Assembly (NCBI GenBank): GCA_031277155.1
Contig: JAITMW010000080.1
Span: 1 to 19,171 of the forward strand
DNA: 19,171 nt
Source: Clostridiales bacterium
GTDB taxonomy: Bacteria; Bacillota; Clostridia; Lachnospirales; WRAX01
Reading direction: 5' to 3'
The position numbers and the translations under genes were made by a program. How positions within the stretch are numbered: the first letter of the stretch is position 1; the number at the start of each line of letters is the position of its first letter. Positions 1-7,700 of this stretch are shown in pieces. The notes under the pieces are model-generated. The model worked only from the letters and a program-made list of their open reading frames with translations, was not told the DNA's origin and ran no database searches.

Positions 1-18
1 AGAGGAAGAATAGGACAA

Positions 19-2439
19 ATGAACACAAAAGACAGAAAATACAACTTTAGGACCATAGAGCAAAAATGGCGCGACACCTGGAAAGCGGCGCCCATAAACA
101 CCGACAAGGACCGCCCGAAATTTTATTGCCTGGACATGTTTCCATATCCTTCGGGCGACGGCCTGCATGTGGGCCATTGGCGCAGCTATGTCATCAGCGA
201 TGTGCTGGCGCGATATAAGCTGCTTCAAGGGCATTATGTCATTCACCCAATGGGCTTTGACTCCTTTGGCCTGCCCGCCGAAAATTTTGCCATAGAGCAT
301 GGAATTCATCCCGAAAAGGCCGTGGCCGAAAGCAGCGTCATATTCAAGCGGCAGCTTGAGGACATTTGCGCCATGTATGATTGGGATATGGAACTTTCCA
401 CCACAGACCCCGCCTTTTACAAATGGACCCAGTGGATTTTTGTGCAAATGTACAAAGAGGGACTGGCATACGAAAAGGAGATGCCGCTTAATTGGTGCCC
501 GGCGTGCAAAGTGGTGCTGGCCAATGAAGAGGCCGCCGGCGGCGAATGTGAGCGTTGCGGCGCTCAGCCCGGCAAGAAGAATTTGCGGCAGTGGATGCTG
601 AAAATTACGAATTATGCCGAGCGTCTGCTGGCGGATTTGGACATGCTTAATTGGCCGGACAAGGTGAAAAAGATGCAGGCGGATTGGATTGGCAAATCCT
701 ATGGCGCCAAGATTGATTTTGCCGTGGATGGCCGCGACGAGAAAATCCAAGTGTTTACAACAAGGCCGGACACCCTTTATGGCGCGACATTTATGGTGTT
801 GGCGCCGGAGCATGGGCTGGTTAAGGCATTAACAACAGAAGAAAATCGCGAAAAGGTCGAAAAATATGTGCAAGATGCGGGCGTGTTGTCTAATGTGGAC
901 AGGATGGCCAAAAAGGACAAAACGGGCGTGTTTACGGGCTCCTGCGCCATCAACCCCCTTAGCGGCGAGAGGCTGGAGATTTGGATTTCGGACTATGTGC
1001 TGGCAGATTATGGCACGGGCGCCATTATGTGTGTGCCGGGCCATGACCAGCGGGATTTTGAATTTGCCAAGAAATTTGGCCTGCCCATTATCCAGGTTAT
1101 TGCGCCTGATAAATGCGGGCGGCATGACGCCGCCCCTACGGAGGCATACACCGGCGACGGCTTCATGGTAAATTCCGGAAATTTCAACGGGCTGCCTGCC
1201 GAAGAGGGCAAAGAGGCCGTGGCAAACCACTTGGAGCATCTTGGCATAGGCGAAAAGACTGTCAATTACAAGCTGCGGGACTGGGTTTTTTCCCGCCAGC
1301 GCTATTGGGGCGAGCCCATACCCCTTATCCACTGCGAGAAATGCGGCGTGGTGCCTGTGCCGGAGAGTGATTTGCCCGTCATGCTGCCCCATGTGGACTC
1401 TTACAAGCCCACGGACACGGGGGAATCGCCCCTGGCCCTTATTGCCGATTGGGTGAATACAAAATGCCCCGCATGCGGCGGCGGCGCCAAGCGCGAAACC
1501 AACACAATGCCCCAATGGGCGGGGTCTTCGTGGTATTTTCTGCGCTATGTGGATGTGAATAATGACAGCGAGCTTATCAGCAGGGCCGCCATGGAGAAGT
1601 TTTTGCCGGTGGATTATTATGTGGGCGGCATAGAACATGCCGTGCTGCATCTGCTGTATGTCCGCTTTTACACGAAATTTCTCTATGACATAGGCGTGGT
1701 GAACTTTCAAGAGCCTTTTACCCAGCTGTTTAACCAGGGCATGATAAACCGCTTTGGCATGAAGATGTCAAAGTCCAAGGGCAATGGCGTTTCCCCGGAC
1801 GAGCTTATCACAAAATACGGCTGCGACGCCCTGCGGCTGTATATCCTGTTTCTTGGGCCGCCGGAGCTGGATGTGGACTGGAACGACAATGGCATCGAAG
1901 GGGTTTTCCGCTTTTTAAACAAGCTGTGGAGGCTGGTTGCGGAGAATGCAGACAAGACCGTGCCCCCCACCGCTGCCCATGAACAAGCCCGCCACAAGAT
2001 GATTTATGATATTTCGACGCGCATGGAGAATTTGACGCTAAACACCGTGGTTTCGGGCTTTATGGAGCATACGAACAAGCTGACGGACATGGCCAGACAG
2101 GGCGGCATTGACGCACAGAGCCTTAACGACCTGATTGTGCTGATAGCGCCCTTTGCGCCCCATATAGCGGCGGAGCTGTGGGAAATTTGCGGCCGGACCA
2201 CTTCTGTTTTTGGCGAGAAATGGCCCATGTACGACAAAGAGAAGATGGCGGAATCCACAATAACGGTGGTGGTGCAGATAAACGGCAAATTGCGCGAAAA
2301 CATACAAATTGCGGCGGATGCGCCCAAGGATGATATTTTGGCCGCCGCAAGGGCCTCGGTTGCCACACGGCTGGATGGGCAAAATGTCGTTAAGGAGATT
2401 TTTGTGCCCGGAAAGCTGGTTAATTTTGTGGTGAAGTAA
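19..2439 (+). CDS. leuS: Leucyl-tRNA synthetase
   Basis: Class I aminoacyl-tRNA synthetase that charges tRNA-Leu in the cytoplasm. The 806-residue protein has the usual bacterial LeuS length. Visible landmarks are the HVGH signature at residues 50-53, a zinc-ribbon CxxC pair (Cys160/163 and Cys177/180), the CP1 editing region around TTRPDTLYGATF, a second CxxC pair before the tryptophan-rich NTMPQWAGSSWYFLRY stretch, and KMSKS at 582-586. The start is the ATG after a purine-rich leader (AGAGGAAGAATAGGA); any promoter or T-box lies outside the window. Oddity: residues of about 366-375 are encoded by a palindromic element (1115-1141) that also occurs between genes here, and they sit where other LeuS proteins have a variable loop before the EAYTGDG segment. 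The gene is intact despite this. Identity is certain. Confidence 0.98.
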   Translation: MNTKDRKYNFRTIEQKWRDTWKAAPINTDKDRPKFYCLDMFPYPSGDGLHVGHWRSYVISDVLARYKLLQGHYVIHPMGFDSFGLPAENFAIEHGIHPEKAVAESSVIFKRQLEDICAMYDWDMELSTTDPAFYKWTQWIFVQMYKEGLAYEKEMPLNWCPACKVVLANEEAAGGECERCGAQPGKKNLRQWMLKITNYAERLLADLDMLNWPDKVKKMQADWIGKSYGAKIDFAVDGRDEKIQVFTTRPDTLYGATFMVLAPEHGLVKALTTEENREKVEKYVQDAGVLSNVDRMAKKDKTGVFTGSCAINPLSGERLEIWISDYVLADYGTGAIMCVPGHDQRDFEFAKKFGLPIIQVIAPDKCGRHDAAPTEAYTGDGFMVNSGNFNGLPAEEGKEAVANHLEHLGIGEKTVNYKLRDWVFSRQRYWGEPIPLIHCEKCGVVPVPESDLPVMLPHVDSYKPTDTGESPLALIADWVNTKCPACGGGAKRETNTMPQWAGSSWYFLRYVDVNNDSELISRAAMEKFLPVDYYVGGIEHAVLHLLYVRFYTKFLYDIGVVNFQEPFTQLFNQGMINRFGMKMSKSKGNGVSPDELITKYGCDALRLYILFLGPPELDVDWNDNGIEGVFRFLNKLWRLVAENADKTVPPTAAHEQARHKMIYDISTRMENLTLNTVVSGFMEHTNKLTDMARQGGIDAQSLNDLIVLIAPFAPHIAAELWEICGRTTSVFGEKWPMYDKEKMAESTITVVVQINGKLRENIQIAADAPKDDILAAARASVATRLDGQNVVKEIFVPGKLVNFVVK
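1115..1141. repeat. Palindromic element embedded in leuS
   Basis: A 7-bp stem GGGCGGC / GCCGCCC around the loop ATGAC, followed by CCTACGG. The first 23 bases from 1116 match the element in the AtuA gene (12506-12528) with a single difference. The flanks GCGGGCG and CGCCCCTACGG match the intergenic copies at 3059-3084 and 3175-3200. It is translated in frame as part of LeuS, near residues 366-375. The sequence match is seen directly; the view that it is an inserted mobile palindrome is inference. Confidence 0.6.
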
Positions 2440-2449
2440 AAGACATGTT

Positions 2450-2505
2450 TCCCCTCCTTGTGCATAGAATTATATTGGACAATCTTACACAGGAGGGGAT
2501 TTTTT
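2450..2505 (+). terminator. Hairpin plus T6 after leuS that also contains the next gene's RBS
   Basis: The left arm TCCCCTCCTTGTG (2450-2462) pairs with CACAGGAGGGGA (2488-2499), leaving one bulged T and a loop of about 25 nt. T6 follows immediately (2500-2505), as in an intrinsic terminator. The 3' arm contains AGGAGG (2491-2496), the Shine-Dalgarno of the gene that starts at 2506. The element could therefore end leuS transcripts and hide the ribosome binding site on read-through transcripts. The pairing is seen; the regulatory role is inferred. Confidence 0.55.
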
Positions 2506-3048
2506 ATGGAGATGGAAGAAGCCAAAATGGATATATTTACGGATGTGGGCAGGAGCTATCCGCGCTCCGGCTCCGGCGCCAGGGCGCGATATGGCCGCGC
2601 GGGGCGGCCAAGCACGGCAAGGGGCGGCGGATATGCCCGCAGAAGCGGCGCAAGTGAGAAAACCGCCCCGCGATATTCATTTAGGCAGCGTATTGTCTTT
2701 CAGGCCACAATTTGCGGTGGCTTTTTGGCGGTGCTGCTGTTTTTTAACATAGTTGATACGGGCTTTACAAATAGCGTGACGGGCTGGATTGACAGGAATA
2801 TCTCATATGATATGCTGGCGGAGGAGGGCGGCATTGGCGGCTGGGTGAACAGCGTTATGGGGATATTTGGCAATGATGCGGAGGACGAGGCGCCGTATTA
2901 TGAAGTGCTTTACGAGGATGCCGGGGCGGGCGTGTTTCCCGAGCAAACGGAGATGCCCCAAGCGAATACGATAGATTCTTCCAGGATTGATGAAAATATT
3001 TTGCGGGAGATTGAAACCATGGTGGATGTGTATTATGAAAATAATTAG
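2506..3048 (+). CDS. One-TM hypothetical protein, possibly a shortened M23-type spore/cell-wall protein
   Basis: A 180-residue protein. The start is the ATG at 2506, nine bases after AGGAGG; an in-frame upstream ATG at 2458 lies within the leuS terminator hairpin and has no ribosome binding site. The N-terminal ~60 residues are cytoplasmic in character, rich in Gly, Arg, Ser and Ala. One hydrophobic segment follows (around FQATICGGFLAVLLFFNIV), then an acidic exported tail of about 100 residues. The layout (basic N-terminus, one TM, NxVTxWI-like stretch) recalls the N-terminal part of clostridial SpoIVFA/SpoIIQ-like M23 peptidases, but no peptidase domain follows. The stop codon abuts palindromic repeat A, so the gene may be truncated. 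That it is a real gene is fairly sure; the family is a guess. Confidence 0.75.
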   Translation: MEMEEAKMDIFTDVGRSYPRSGSGARARYGRAGRPSTARGGGYARRSGASEKTAPRYSFRQRIVFQATICGGFLAVLLFFNIVDTGFTNSVTGWIDRNISYDMLAEEGGIGGWVNSVMGIFGNDAEDEAPYYEVLYEDAGAGVFPEQTEMPQANTIDSSRIDENILREIETMVDVYYENN

Positions 3049-3050
3049 GC

Positions 3051-3116
3051 CCTTATAAGCGGGCGAGCGCAGCTCGCCCCTACGGTGCTTTGTAGGGGCG
3101 GCCTTTGGCCGCCCGG
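3051..3116. repeat. GC-rich palindromic repeat, copy A
   Basis: It begins with CCTTATAAGCGGGCGAGC, shared with copy B. It contains two hairpins: GGGCGAGC / GCTCGCCC (3061-3079) followed by CCTACGG, and GGGCGGCC / GGCCGCCC with loop TTT (3096-3114). It follows directly on the stop codon of the 180-residue gene, and both flanking genes point toward it, so it could act as a bidirectional terminator. It looks like a REP- or MITE-type dispersed element; copies elsewhere in this genome cannot be checked here. Confidence 0.75.
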
Positions 3117-3167
3117 TTTTGCTGTCTGCGGCAAGTATTGTGTATCTGCTTTACTAAGGCGGGAAGC

Positions 3168-3236
3168 CTTATAAGCGGGCGAGCATAGCTCGCCCCTACG
3201 GGGTGCTTTGTAGGGGCGAGCTATGCTCGCCCGCTC
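3168..3236. repeat. GC-rich palindromic repeat, copy B, with perfect 25-bp arms
   Basis: The left arm 3175-3199 and right arm 3210-3234 are perfect reverse complements over 25 bases, with a 10-nt loop. Each arm is itself a smaller palindrome (GGGCGAGC-ATA-GCTCGCCC). The leader CCTTATAAGCGGGCGAGC is identical to copy A. With copy A it fills the 202-base gap between the two convergent genes; apart from these repeats I see nothing in that gap. Confidence 0.8.
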
Positions 3237-3250
3237 CCCAAGCGAATTTT

Positions 3251-3847
3251 TCACAGCTCAGGCGCGGCTTTTAGGTCGTCCAGAGGATGGGAAAAGGCGG
3301 CCAGACAGTTGTCCAGAAAATATTTCAGCTCGCTGCTGTCGATATTTTCAATGCGCTTGCCAATGTCTTCATGGGCCAGACGAAATTCGTTATTACCGGT
3401 GTTTATCTCGTGGATGCATTTTATATACGCGCATAATAAATCAGAAATTTTCAATATTTTTGTTTCCTCGTCAGAAAGGGCCGTGCCGTCAAGATAGATG
3501 GCATAGTCGGCCTGCAGGTCTTTCGGCAGATGCTGCATAATTTTTGAAGAGGCAGCCTGCTCGATTTGCTTGTAAATATTTGCCATGTCGTCGTTGAAAT
3601 ATTTGATGGGCGTGGGCAAATCCCCGGTGTAGACTTCGGTTGCATCGTGATACAAGGCGGCCACGGCCAGCTTGTCGGCATTATAACTCTTGCCGAAATA
3701 CCTATTTCCGACAATCGCTAAAAAATGCGCAATAAATGCACATTCGGCAGTATGCTGCATTACACTTTCATTTTGTGTGTTAAATTTCAGGCCCCAGCGA
3801 TTGATGTATTTCATGCGAAAAATTAGGGGTATAAAGGTGTTTTCCAT
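3251..3847 (-). CDS. yfbR: HD-domain 5'-deoxynucleotidase, YfbR family
   Basis: Probable metal-dependent phosphohydrolase that dephosphorylates deoxynucleoside 5'-monophosphates. The 198-residue protein matches the length and signatures of the YfbR family: Arg17, His32, the YHDATEV motif with His67-Asp68 and Glu71, GDLPTPIKYF at about 75-84, and Asp136 in ISDLL. These correspond to the E. coli YfbR active-site residues, shifted by one. The chosen start at 3847 lies one base beyond the ftsZ stop and uses the GAGGTGG inside the last ftsZ codons; a longer reading from 3913 would overlap ftsZ and has no better ribosome site. It is the last gene of the ftsQ-ftsZ unit and ends against the palindromic repeats. 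The family is clear; exact substrate preference is inferred. Confidence 0.93.
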   Translation of the reverse strand: MENTFIPLIFRMKYINRWGLKFNTQNESVMQHTAECAFIAHFLAIVGNRYFGKSYNADKLAVAALYHDATEVYTGDLPTPIKYFNDDMANIYKQIEQAASSKIMQHLPKDLQADYAIYLDGTALSDEETKILKISDLLCAYIKCIHEINTGNNEFRLAHEDIGKRIENIDSSELKYFLDNCLAAFSHPLDDLKAAPEL

Positions 3848-3848
3848 A

Positions 3849-5048
3849 TCAATCGCGACCACCTCTTCGGTTTTTCTGCAAGAAGACAGGCAGCCTAATT
3901 TGCTCTTCGTCATTTATTTCGTCCAGCCTTGGCACAGGCGGCGCAGCCGGCGGTGCTTCAGGCTTGCCTTTGACGGCGGGCGTGTCGTTTTGGGTTTCAA
4001 ATGCATCATCTTCAGCCACGTAGGCCGGGGGGGCCAGTGGCGCGGGCTCAATACGGCGATGGCCGTCAAAGGCTGTGGCCACAACGGTTACGACAACTTC
4101 GTCGTCAAGGTCGTCGTTGATGGAAGAGCCGAAAATGATGTTGGCACTTTCATTTTCCAATGAGGAGCGGACGAATTTTGAGGCGTCGTTAATCTCAAAC
4201 ATTGTGAGATTGGACGAGCCCGAAACATTGACAAGCACGCTGTGGGCGCCGGACATGGAGGTTTCCAGAAGGGGGCTGTTGATGGCTATTTCCGCGGCCT
4301 TTTCGGCGCGATTTTTGCCGGATGCGCGCCCAATGCCTATATGGGCGACGCCTTTGTCACGCATAACGGTGCTGACGTCGGCAAAGTCCAGGTTGATTAT
4401 GCCGGGATTGGAAATGAGGCTGGAAATGCCCTGCACGCCCTCTGTCAGCACTTGGTCGGCCTTTTTAAGGGCATCTTTGAAGGTGGATTTTTCGTCCAAA
4501 ATGTCCAACAGCTTTTCGTTGGGAACCACAAGCAGGGTATCGACGTTTTTGCGCAGTTCCTCAATGCCTTTGATGGCGTTGTCCATGCGCACCTTCCCCT
4601 CGAAAATGAAAGGCTTTGTGACGACGCCGACGGTTAAAATACCGAGGTCTTTGGCGATGCGCGCAATGATGGGCGCAGCGCCCGTGCCCGTACCGCCGCC
4701 CATGCCTGCCGTAACAAACAGCATATTAGACCCCTGCACAGCCTTTGTGATATCATCTTTAGATTCTTCAGCCGCTTTGGCGCCTATTTCCGGCATACCG
4801 CCCGCGCCCAGGCCGCCCGTCAGCTTTTCGCCCAGCTGTATGCGCGTGGCCGCCTTCGAGCGTTTTAAAACCTGGCTGTCGGTGTTGACTGTGATAAAAT
4901 CAATGCCTTCCACATTGTCTTCAATCATTCTGTCAACGGCGTTATTTCCGCCGCCGCCCACGCCAATCACACAAATTTTTGCCTTTTGGTCAAAGGATTG
5001 GTCAAAAAATTCCTTGTCAACATCAACTCTTCTGCCGGTGTTTGCCAT
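3849..5048 (-). CDS. ftsZ: Cell division protein FtsZ
   Basis: Tubulin-like GTPase that forms the cytokinetic ring. It has 399 residues, within the usual range. The glycine-rich loop IGVGGGGNNAV is at about 28-38, the GTP signature GGGTGTG at 117-123, and the T7 catalytic loop NLDFADV at 219-225. From about residue 320 there is a variable Pro/Ala/Glu-rich linker, and the conserved C-terminal peptide (IRLPVFLQKNRRGGRD) that normally binds FtsA or SepF ends the protein. The start ATG follows AGGAGG at eight bases. The gene sits 38 bases after ftsQ and one base before yfbR, so all three are probably co-transcribed. No ftsA lies beside it, as is common in Clostridia. No missing residues seen. Confidence 0.98.
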   Translation of the reverse strand: MANTGRRVDVDKEFFDQSFDQKAKICVIGVGGGGNNAVDRMIEDNVEGIDFITVNTDSQVLKRSKAATRIQLGEKLTGGLGAGGMPEIGAKAAEESKDDITKAVQGSNMLFVTAGMGGGTGTGAAPIIARIAKDLGILTVGVVTKPFIFEGKVRMDNAIKGIEELRKNVDTLLVVPNEKLLDILDEKSTFKDALKKADQVLTEGVQGISSLISNPGIINLDFADVSTVMRDKGVAHIGIGRASGKNRAEKAAEIAINSPLLETSMSGAHSVLVNVSGSSNLTMFEINDASKFVRSSLENESANIIFGSSINDDLDDEVVVTVVATAFDGHRRIEPAPLAPPAYVAEDDAFETQNDTPAVKGKPEAPPAAPPVPRLDEINDEEQIRLPVFLQKNRRGGRD

Positions 5049-5086
5049 TATGTAATCCTCCTGTATACTGCCTGTATAAAAAGTCC

Positions 5087-5815
5087 CTATCTTATCAGCC
5101 CAAATCGGGGCCTTTCGTTTATGTCACGTATTTCGATAAAGCCTCTTGCCTCCGGTGAAAATCGTGCCTTTATGGCTGATATATATTGTATCTTGCGGTC
5201 CATATCAGACATGCTTCCAAAGAAAATGCTTAAATTGTCTGTATAAAACACGATGTCGGCAGGGTTTGACATGTCCACTGTCTTGGGAAAAAAGTCATAG
5301 CGCGTAAAGAGCCTGTACAGGCGCAGCATATCGCGAAAAACAAGGTCGTTTTCCACTTCCAAATATTCCCCCACGGCAAAATTCGCAAAATCCACGCCTA
5401 TGGCCACAGGCAGGGCGGGCGCGGATGTGCTGCCGGATTCTAAAACCATGCCCCCATCGTCAATAAGAAGATATGTAGCGGAATGTGCCACGCGGATATT
5501 AGCAACGGGTACGCGCTCTCTGACGGTGATGATTACCCTGTCGGGAAATTCCCGCACAACATCCACCTGGCTTACAAAGGGCAGCTGATTTATTTGTGCG
5601 CGCACAACATTCGCGCTGAAAGCAAGCATGTTTTGGCCTGTTTCAAGCTGCGCGCGTCCCAAAATGTCTTCGGTGGCTATTGTGCTGTTGCCGACGACCT
5701 CAATTTGCCGTATTTCAAACAGCGGCGATATCAGCACCGCCACCGCCGTAAAGGCCAGCAAAGCAAACAGAAAAAGCACGACAAAACTTTTCTTTTTTTT
5801 TGAAGTCCTTTTCAT
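5087..5815 (-). CDS. ftsQ: Cell division protein FtsQ/DivIB
   Basis: Bitopic divisome protein linking early and late division proteins. The 242 residues show a short basic cytoplasmic tail (MKRTSKKKK), one transmembrane segment at about 11-31, a POTRA domain starting near ISPLFEIRQIEVVGN and running to about residue 105 (FVSQVDVVREFPDRVIITVRER), and the FtsQ/DivIB beta domain. The motif order and length are typical of the family in Gram-positives, where it is often called DivIB. The start is supported by an AGGAG about nine bases upstream. It is the first gene of the division unit, with a strong promoter just before it. An A9 run lies in codons 5-8. Confidence in the family is high. Confidence 0.93.
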   Translation of the reverse strand: MKRTSKKKKSFVVLFLFALLAFTAVAVLISPLFEIRQIEVVGNSTIATEDILGRAQLETGQNMLAFSANVVRAQINQLPFVSQVDVVREFPDRVIITVRERVPVANIRVAHSATYLLIDDGGMVLESGSTSAPALPVAIGVDFANFAVGEYLEVENDLVFRDMLRLYRLFTRYDFFPKTVDMSNPADIVFYTDNLSIFFGSMSDMDRKIQYISAIKARFSPEARGFIEIRDINERPRFGLIR

Positions 5816-5842
5816 ATTGACGCAACTCCTGTAATTATAACT

Positions 5843-5871
5843 ATCATACTTGTTTATATAACGTTTGTCAA
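5843..5871 (-). promoter_or_regulatory. Sigma-A promoter of ftsQ-ftsZ-yfbR
   Basis: On the - strand a consensus -35 TTGACA (5871-5866), a 17-bp spacer and -10 TATGAT (5848-5843) precede the ftsQ start by about 28 bases. The -35 box lies in an inverted repeat: TTTGTCAA (5864-5871) and TTGACAAA (5879-5886) with a 7-base centre, which could be a repressor site or the weak end of the upstream transcript. The 89-base gap to cobO is otherwise AT-rich and empty. Confidence 0.8.
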
Positions 5872-5904
5872 GAAAAAATTGACAAAAACCAAAAATTTCT
5901 AAAA

Positions 5905-6414
5905 CTACATTTCTATGCCTTTTCTCGCCGGCACACCATCATTAAAATAGTGCTTAATTTGCAACAATTCGTAGGCCGCATCAGCCCTTTGCAAAACCTC
6001 GGGCGCCGCATAACGGCCCGTTAAAATCAGGTCTGTGCCACTTTTTTTTGCGTCGTCCATCAGCTTCATCGCCTGCCCCATGTCAATTAATTCCAAAAAA
6101 AGCACGACATTTAATTCGTCCAGTACTATAAGGTCATATTTGCCCGAGGCCATGGCGGCCATGGCGCGTGCCGCGCCGTCTTGGGCAGCCGCCCTGTCAT
6201 TGTCTTTGGCGGCGCGGTTTATAAGCATGCCGCCGTCGAATTGCTCGATAACAATTTCCGGAAAGGCGGATTTTAACATGGCAATTTCGCTGTAATCCCC
6301 GGCTTTCATAAATTGGCCCACATAGACGCGACGCCCGGCCATTGCAGCGGACATGGCCCCACCCAGGGCGGATGTGGTTTTGCCCTTGCCATTGCCTGTG
6401 ATTACGGTAATCAT
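5905..6414 (-). CDS. cobO: Cob(I)alamin adenosyltransferase (CobA/BtuR type)
   Basis: Transfers the 5'-deoxyadenosyl group of ATP to cob(I)alamin to make adenosylcobalamin. The 169-residue protein shows the CobA/BtuR hallmarks: an N-terminal P-loop GNGKGKTT (7-14), DLIVLDELN near the middle, LTGRYAAPEVL, and the C-terminal LLQIKHYFNDGVPARKGIE. Its ATG overlaps the stop of the DUF1576 gene by four bases (ATGA), with AAGGAGG seven bases before, so the two are translationally coupled. As glutamate mutase is adenosylcobalamin dependent and glmE lies upstream in the same direction, its likely job here is cofactor supply for that enzyme (inference). It is the last gene of the long - strand run. Related names are cobA and btuR. 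Confidence 0.93.
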   Translation of the reverse strand: MITVITGNGKGKTTSALGGAMSAAMAGRRVYVGQFMKAGDYSEIAMLKSAFPEIVIEQFDGGMLINRAAKDNDRAAAQDGAARAMAAMASGKYDLIVLDELNVVLFLELIDMGQAMKLMDDAKKSGTDLILTGRYAAPEVLQRADAAYELLQIKHYFNDGVPARKGIEM

Positions 6415-7700
6415 GCGGATTCCTCCTTTTTGCGATTGAACACCCTGATGATGGGCAGCAATATCATGGCCACAATGCCGCCCGCCAGACCATTGTTATA
6501 TAAATTCATGCCGCCGTGGAAGATGCCGATGTTTGTGGCCAGCGAAAGATGCAAAAAGCCCGCCACAAGGCCCCATTTCCAGCCGAAAACCTTGCTGATG
6601 GGCGTAAGGCAGGTGGAAAACAATATGGCGACCAAATTTCCGTTGGTGTTCATTTCTTCGCCAAAGCTTATGTAGTTGGCAAAATTTGCCAAAAGAGTGC
6701 CCACCACAATGGGTATGGCGTGCAGAAGGCTTTTGCCAAAAGCGCCAAAGCCCACGACGCTGAGGATTGCGCCAATGGCCAGGCCCGTATATTCCGCGCG
6801 CATGGCGGCCATAAAGGCCAGGCATGCAAAGCCCAGGATGCCCATGGCTATGTATGATTTTTCTTGATACCATTTGTAATAATCAAAATCTTCGGTTTTT
6901 AGCAACAGCAAATCTTTAAGGCTGACTTTTTTCTCCGTATCCGCCAGCAGACCGACGACGGTGAAGTATATGGAAATTATTGCCAGATAGATTATCAGGG
7001 CGGTGTTGTTGCCGCTGCTCCATAATGCGCGAGGCTCAAATTCTATGCCCAAATTGCGATACAGCGCCATCAGCGACAGGGCAAATATTCCCGCCGTAAA
7101 GCCGATATTATACAAATTGTATCCTTCGTGGGCCCTGCGCATCCATACGGCCAGGGGGCTGATTGTAAAGCCGATGAAGATGCCCACAAGCGCGCCCAGC
7201 GCAATGCCCGGCGCCGTGGGTATGTAATATACATGGGCCAGCGCGCTGACGGCGGGGGCCAGGGCATTGCCCAGCAGGGCAGGCACCACATTTTCTTCAA
7301 AAGGCCGTTTGGTTACGCGGGAAAAGAGATATGCGCCAATCAATATGGGCAGCATATTTAAAGGATTTTTGCCGAAGAAGGCAAAGCCCGTGACAAGGCC
7401 CAAAACACCCATGTCCAGCCCGAAGGGGCGATGCCGCGTGGCCACCAGCACCCAAAGGGCCAAAAGGCCCATTATGCCCACATTTACAAAGGTTGCGCCA
7501 AGGCCCGCTATGTAGATATAGTCCGTCACCAGGATGTTTGGCGCCGTCAATATCACCATCATGCCGTCCAAAATTTCCCGGGGCGACGCCCACACAAAGC
7601 CATAGGCGATGTAAAATACAAACAGCAGGGCGTGTACCCTGTATGGCTTTTTCAAAAAGTTTTCCTGAAATGCGCTGCGTCTAGCCGCTGTTTCTGTCAT
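6411..7700 (-). CDS. DUF1576 family multi-pass membrane protein
   Basis: A 429-residue integral membrane protein with about ten or more hydrophobic segments, in two similar halves (GLGATFVNVGIMG... and GLAIGAILSVVGFGAFGKS...). I recognise it as DUF1576, a family without a settled function. The start at 7700 is preferred over the ATG at 7709 because AAGGGG sits ten bases before the former but only one base before the latter. It overlaps the end of the hydro-lyase beta gene by 20 bases and couples to cobO by ATGA. Lying between a methylaspartate-pathway hydro-lyase and an adenosyltransferase, it is a candidate carrier for a dicarboxylate, glutamate or a corrinoid, but nothing in its sequence proves transport. 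Confidence 0.88.
   Translation of the reverse strand: MTETAARRSAFQENFLKKPYRVHALLFVFYIAYGFVWASPREILDGMMVILTAPNILVTDYIYIAGLGATFVNVGIMGLLALWVLVATRHRPFGLDMGVLGLVTGFAFFGKNPLNMLPILIGAYLFSRVTKRPFEENVVPALLGNALAPAVSALAHVYYIPTAPGIALGALVGIFIGFTISPLAVWMRRAHEGYNLYNIGFTAGIFALSLMALYRNLGIEFEPRALWSSGNNTALIIYLAIISIYFTVVGLLADTEKKVSLKDLLLLKTEDFDYYKWYQEKSYIAMGILGFACLAFMAAMRAEYTGLAIGAILSVVGFGAFGKSLLHAIPIVVGTLLANFANYISFGEEMNTNGNLVAILFSTCLTPISKVFGWKWGLVAGFLHLSLATNIGIFHGGMNLYNNGLAGGIVAMILLPIIRVFNRKKEESA

Noticed and set aside
829..1710. Long open frame (293 codons) on the - strand inside leuS
   Set aside because: It lies wholly antisense to leuS, has no family likeness and no RBS; it arises from the GC-biased codon use of leuS.
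3051..3236. CRISPR array
   Set aside because: Only two dissimilar copies with internal palindromes, no regular spacers and no cas genes.
4075..5055. Long open frame (326 codons) on the + strand inside ftsZ
   Set aside because: Fully antisense to ftsZ, low-complexity composition, no RBS.
5789..5797. A9 run in codons 5-8 of ftsQ as a slippage or frameshift site
   Set aside because: It contains an A AAA AAG heptamer, but it lies at the start of an essential gene where a shift would only abort translation; a Lys-rich tail is normal for FtsQ.
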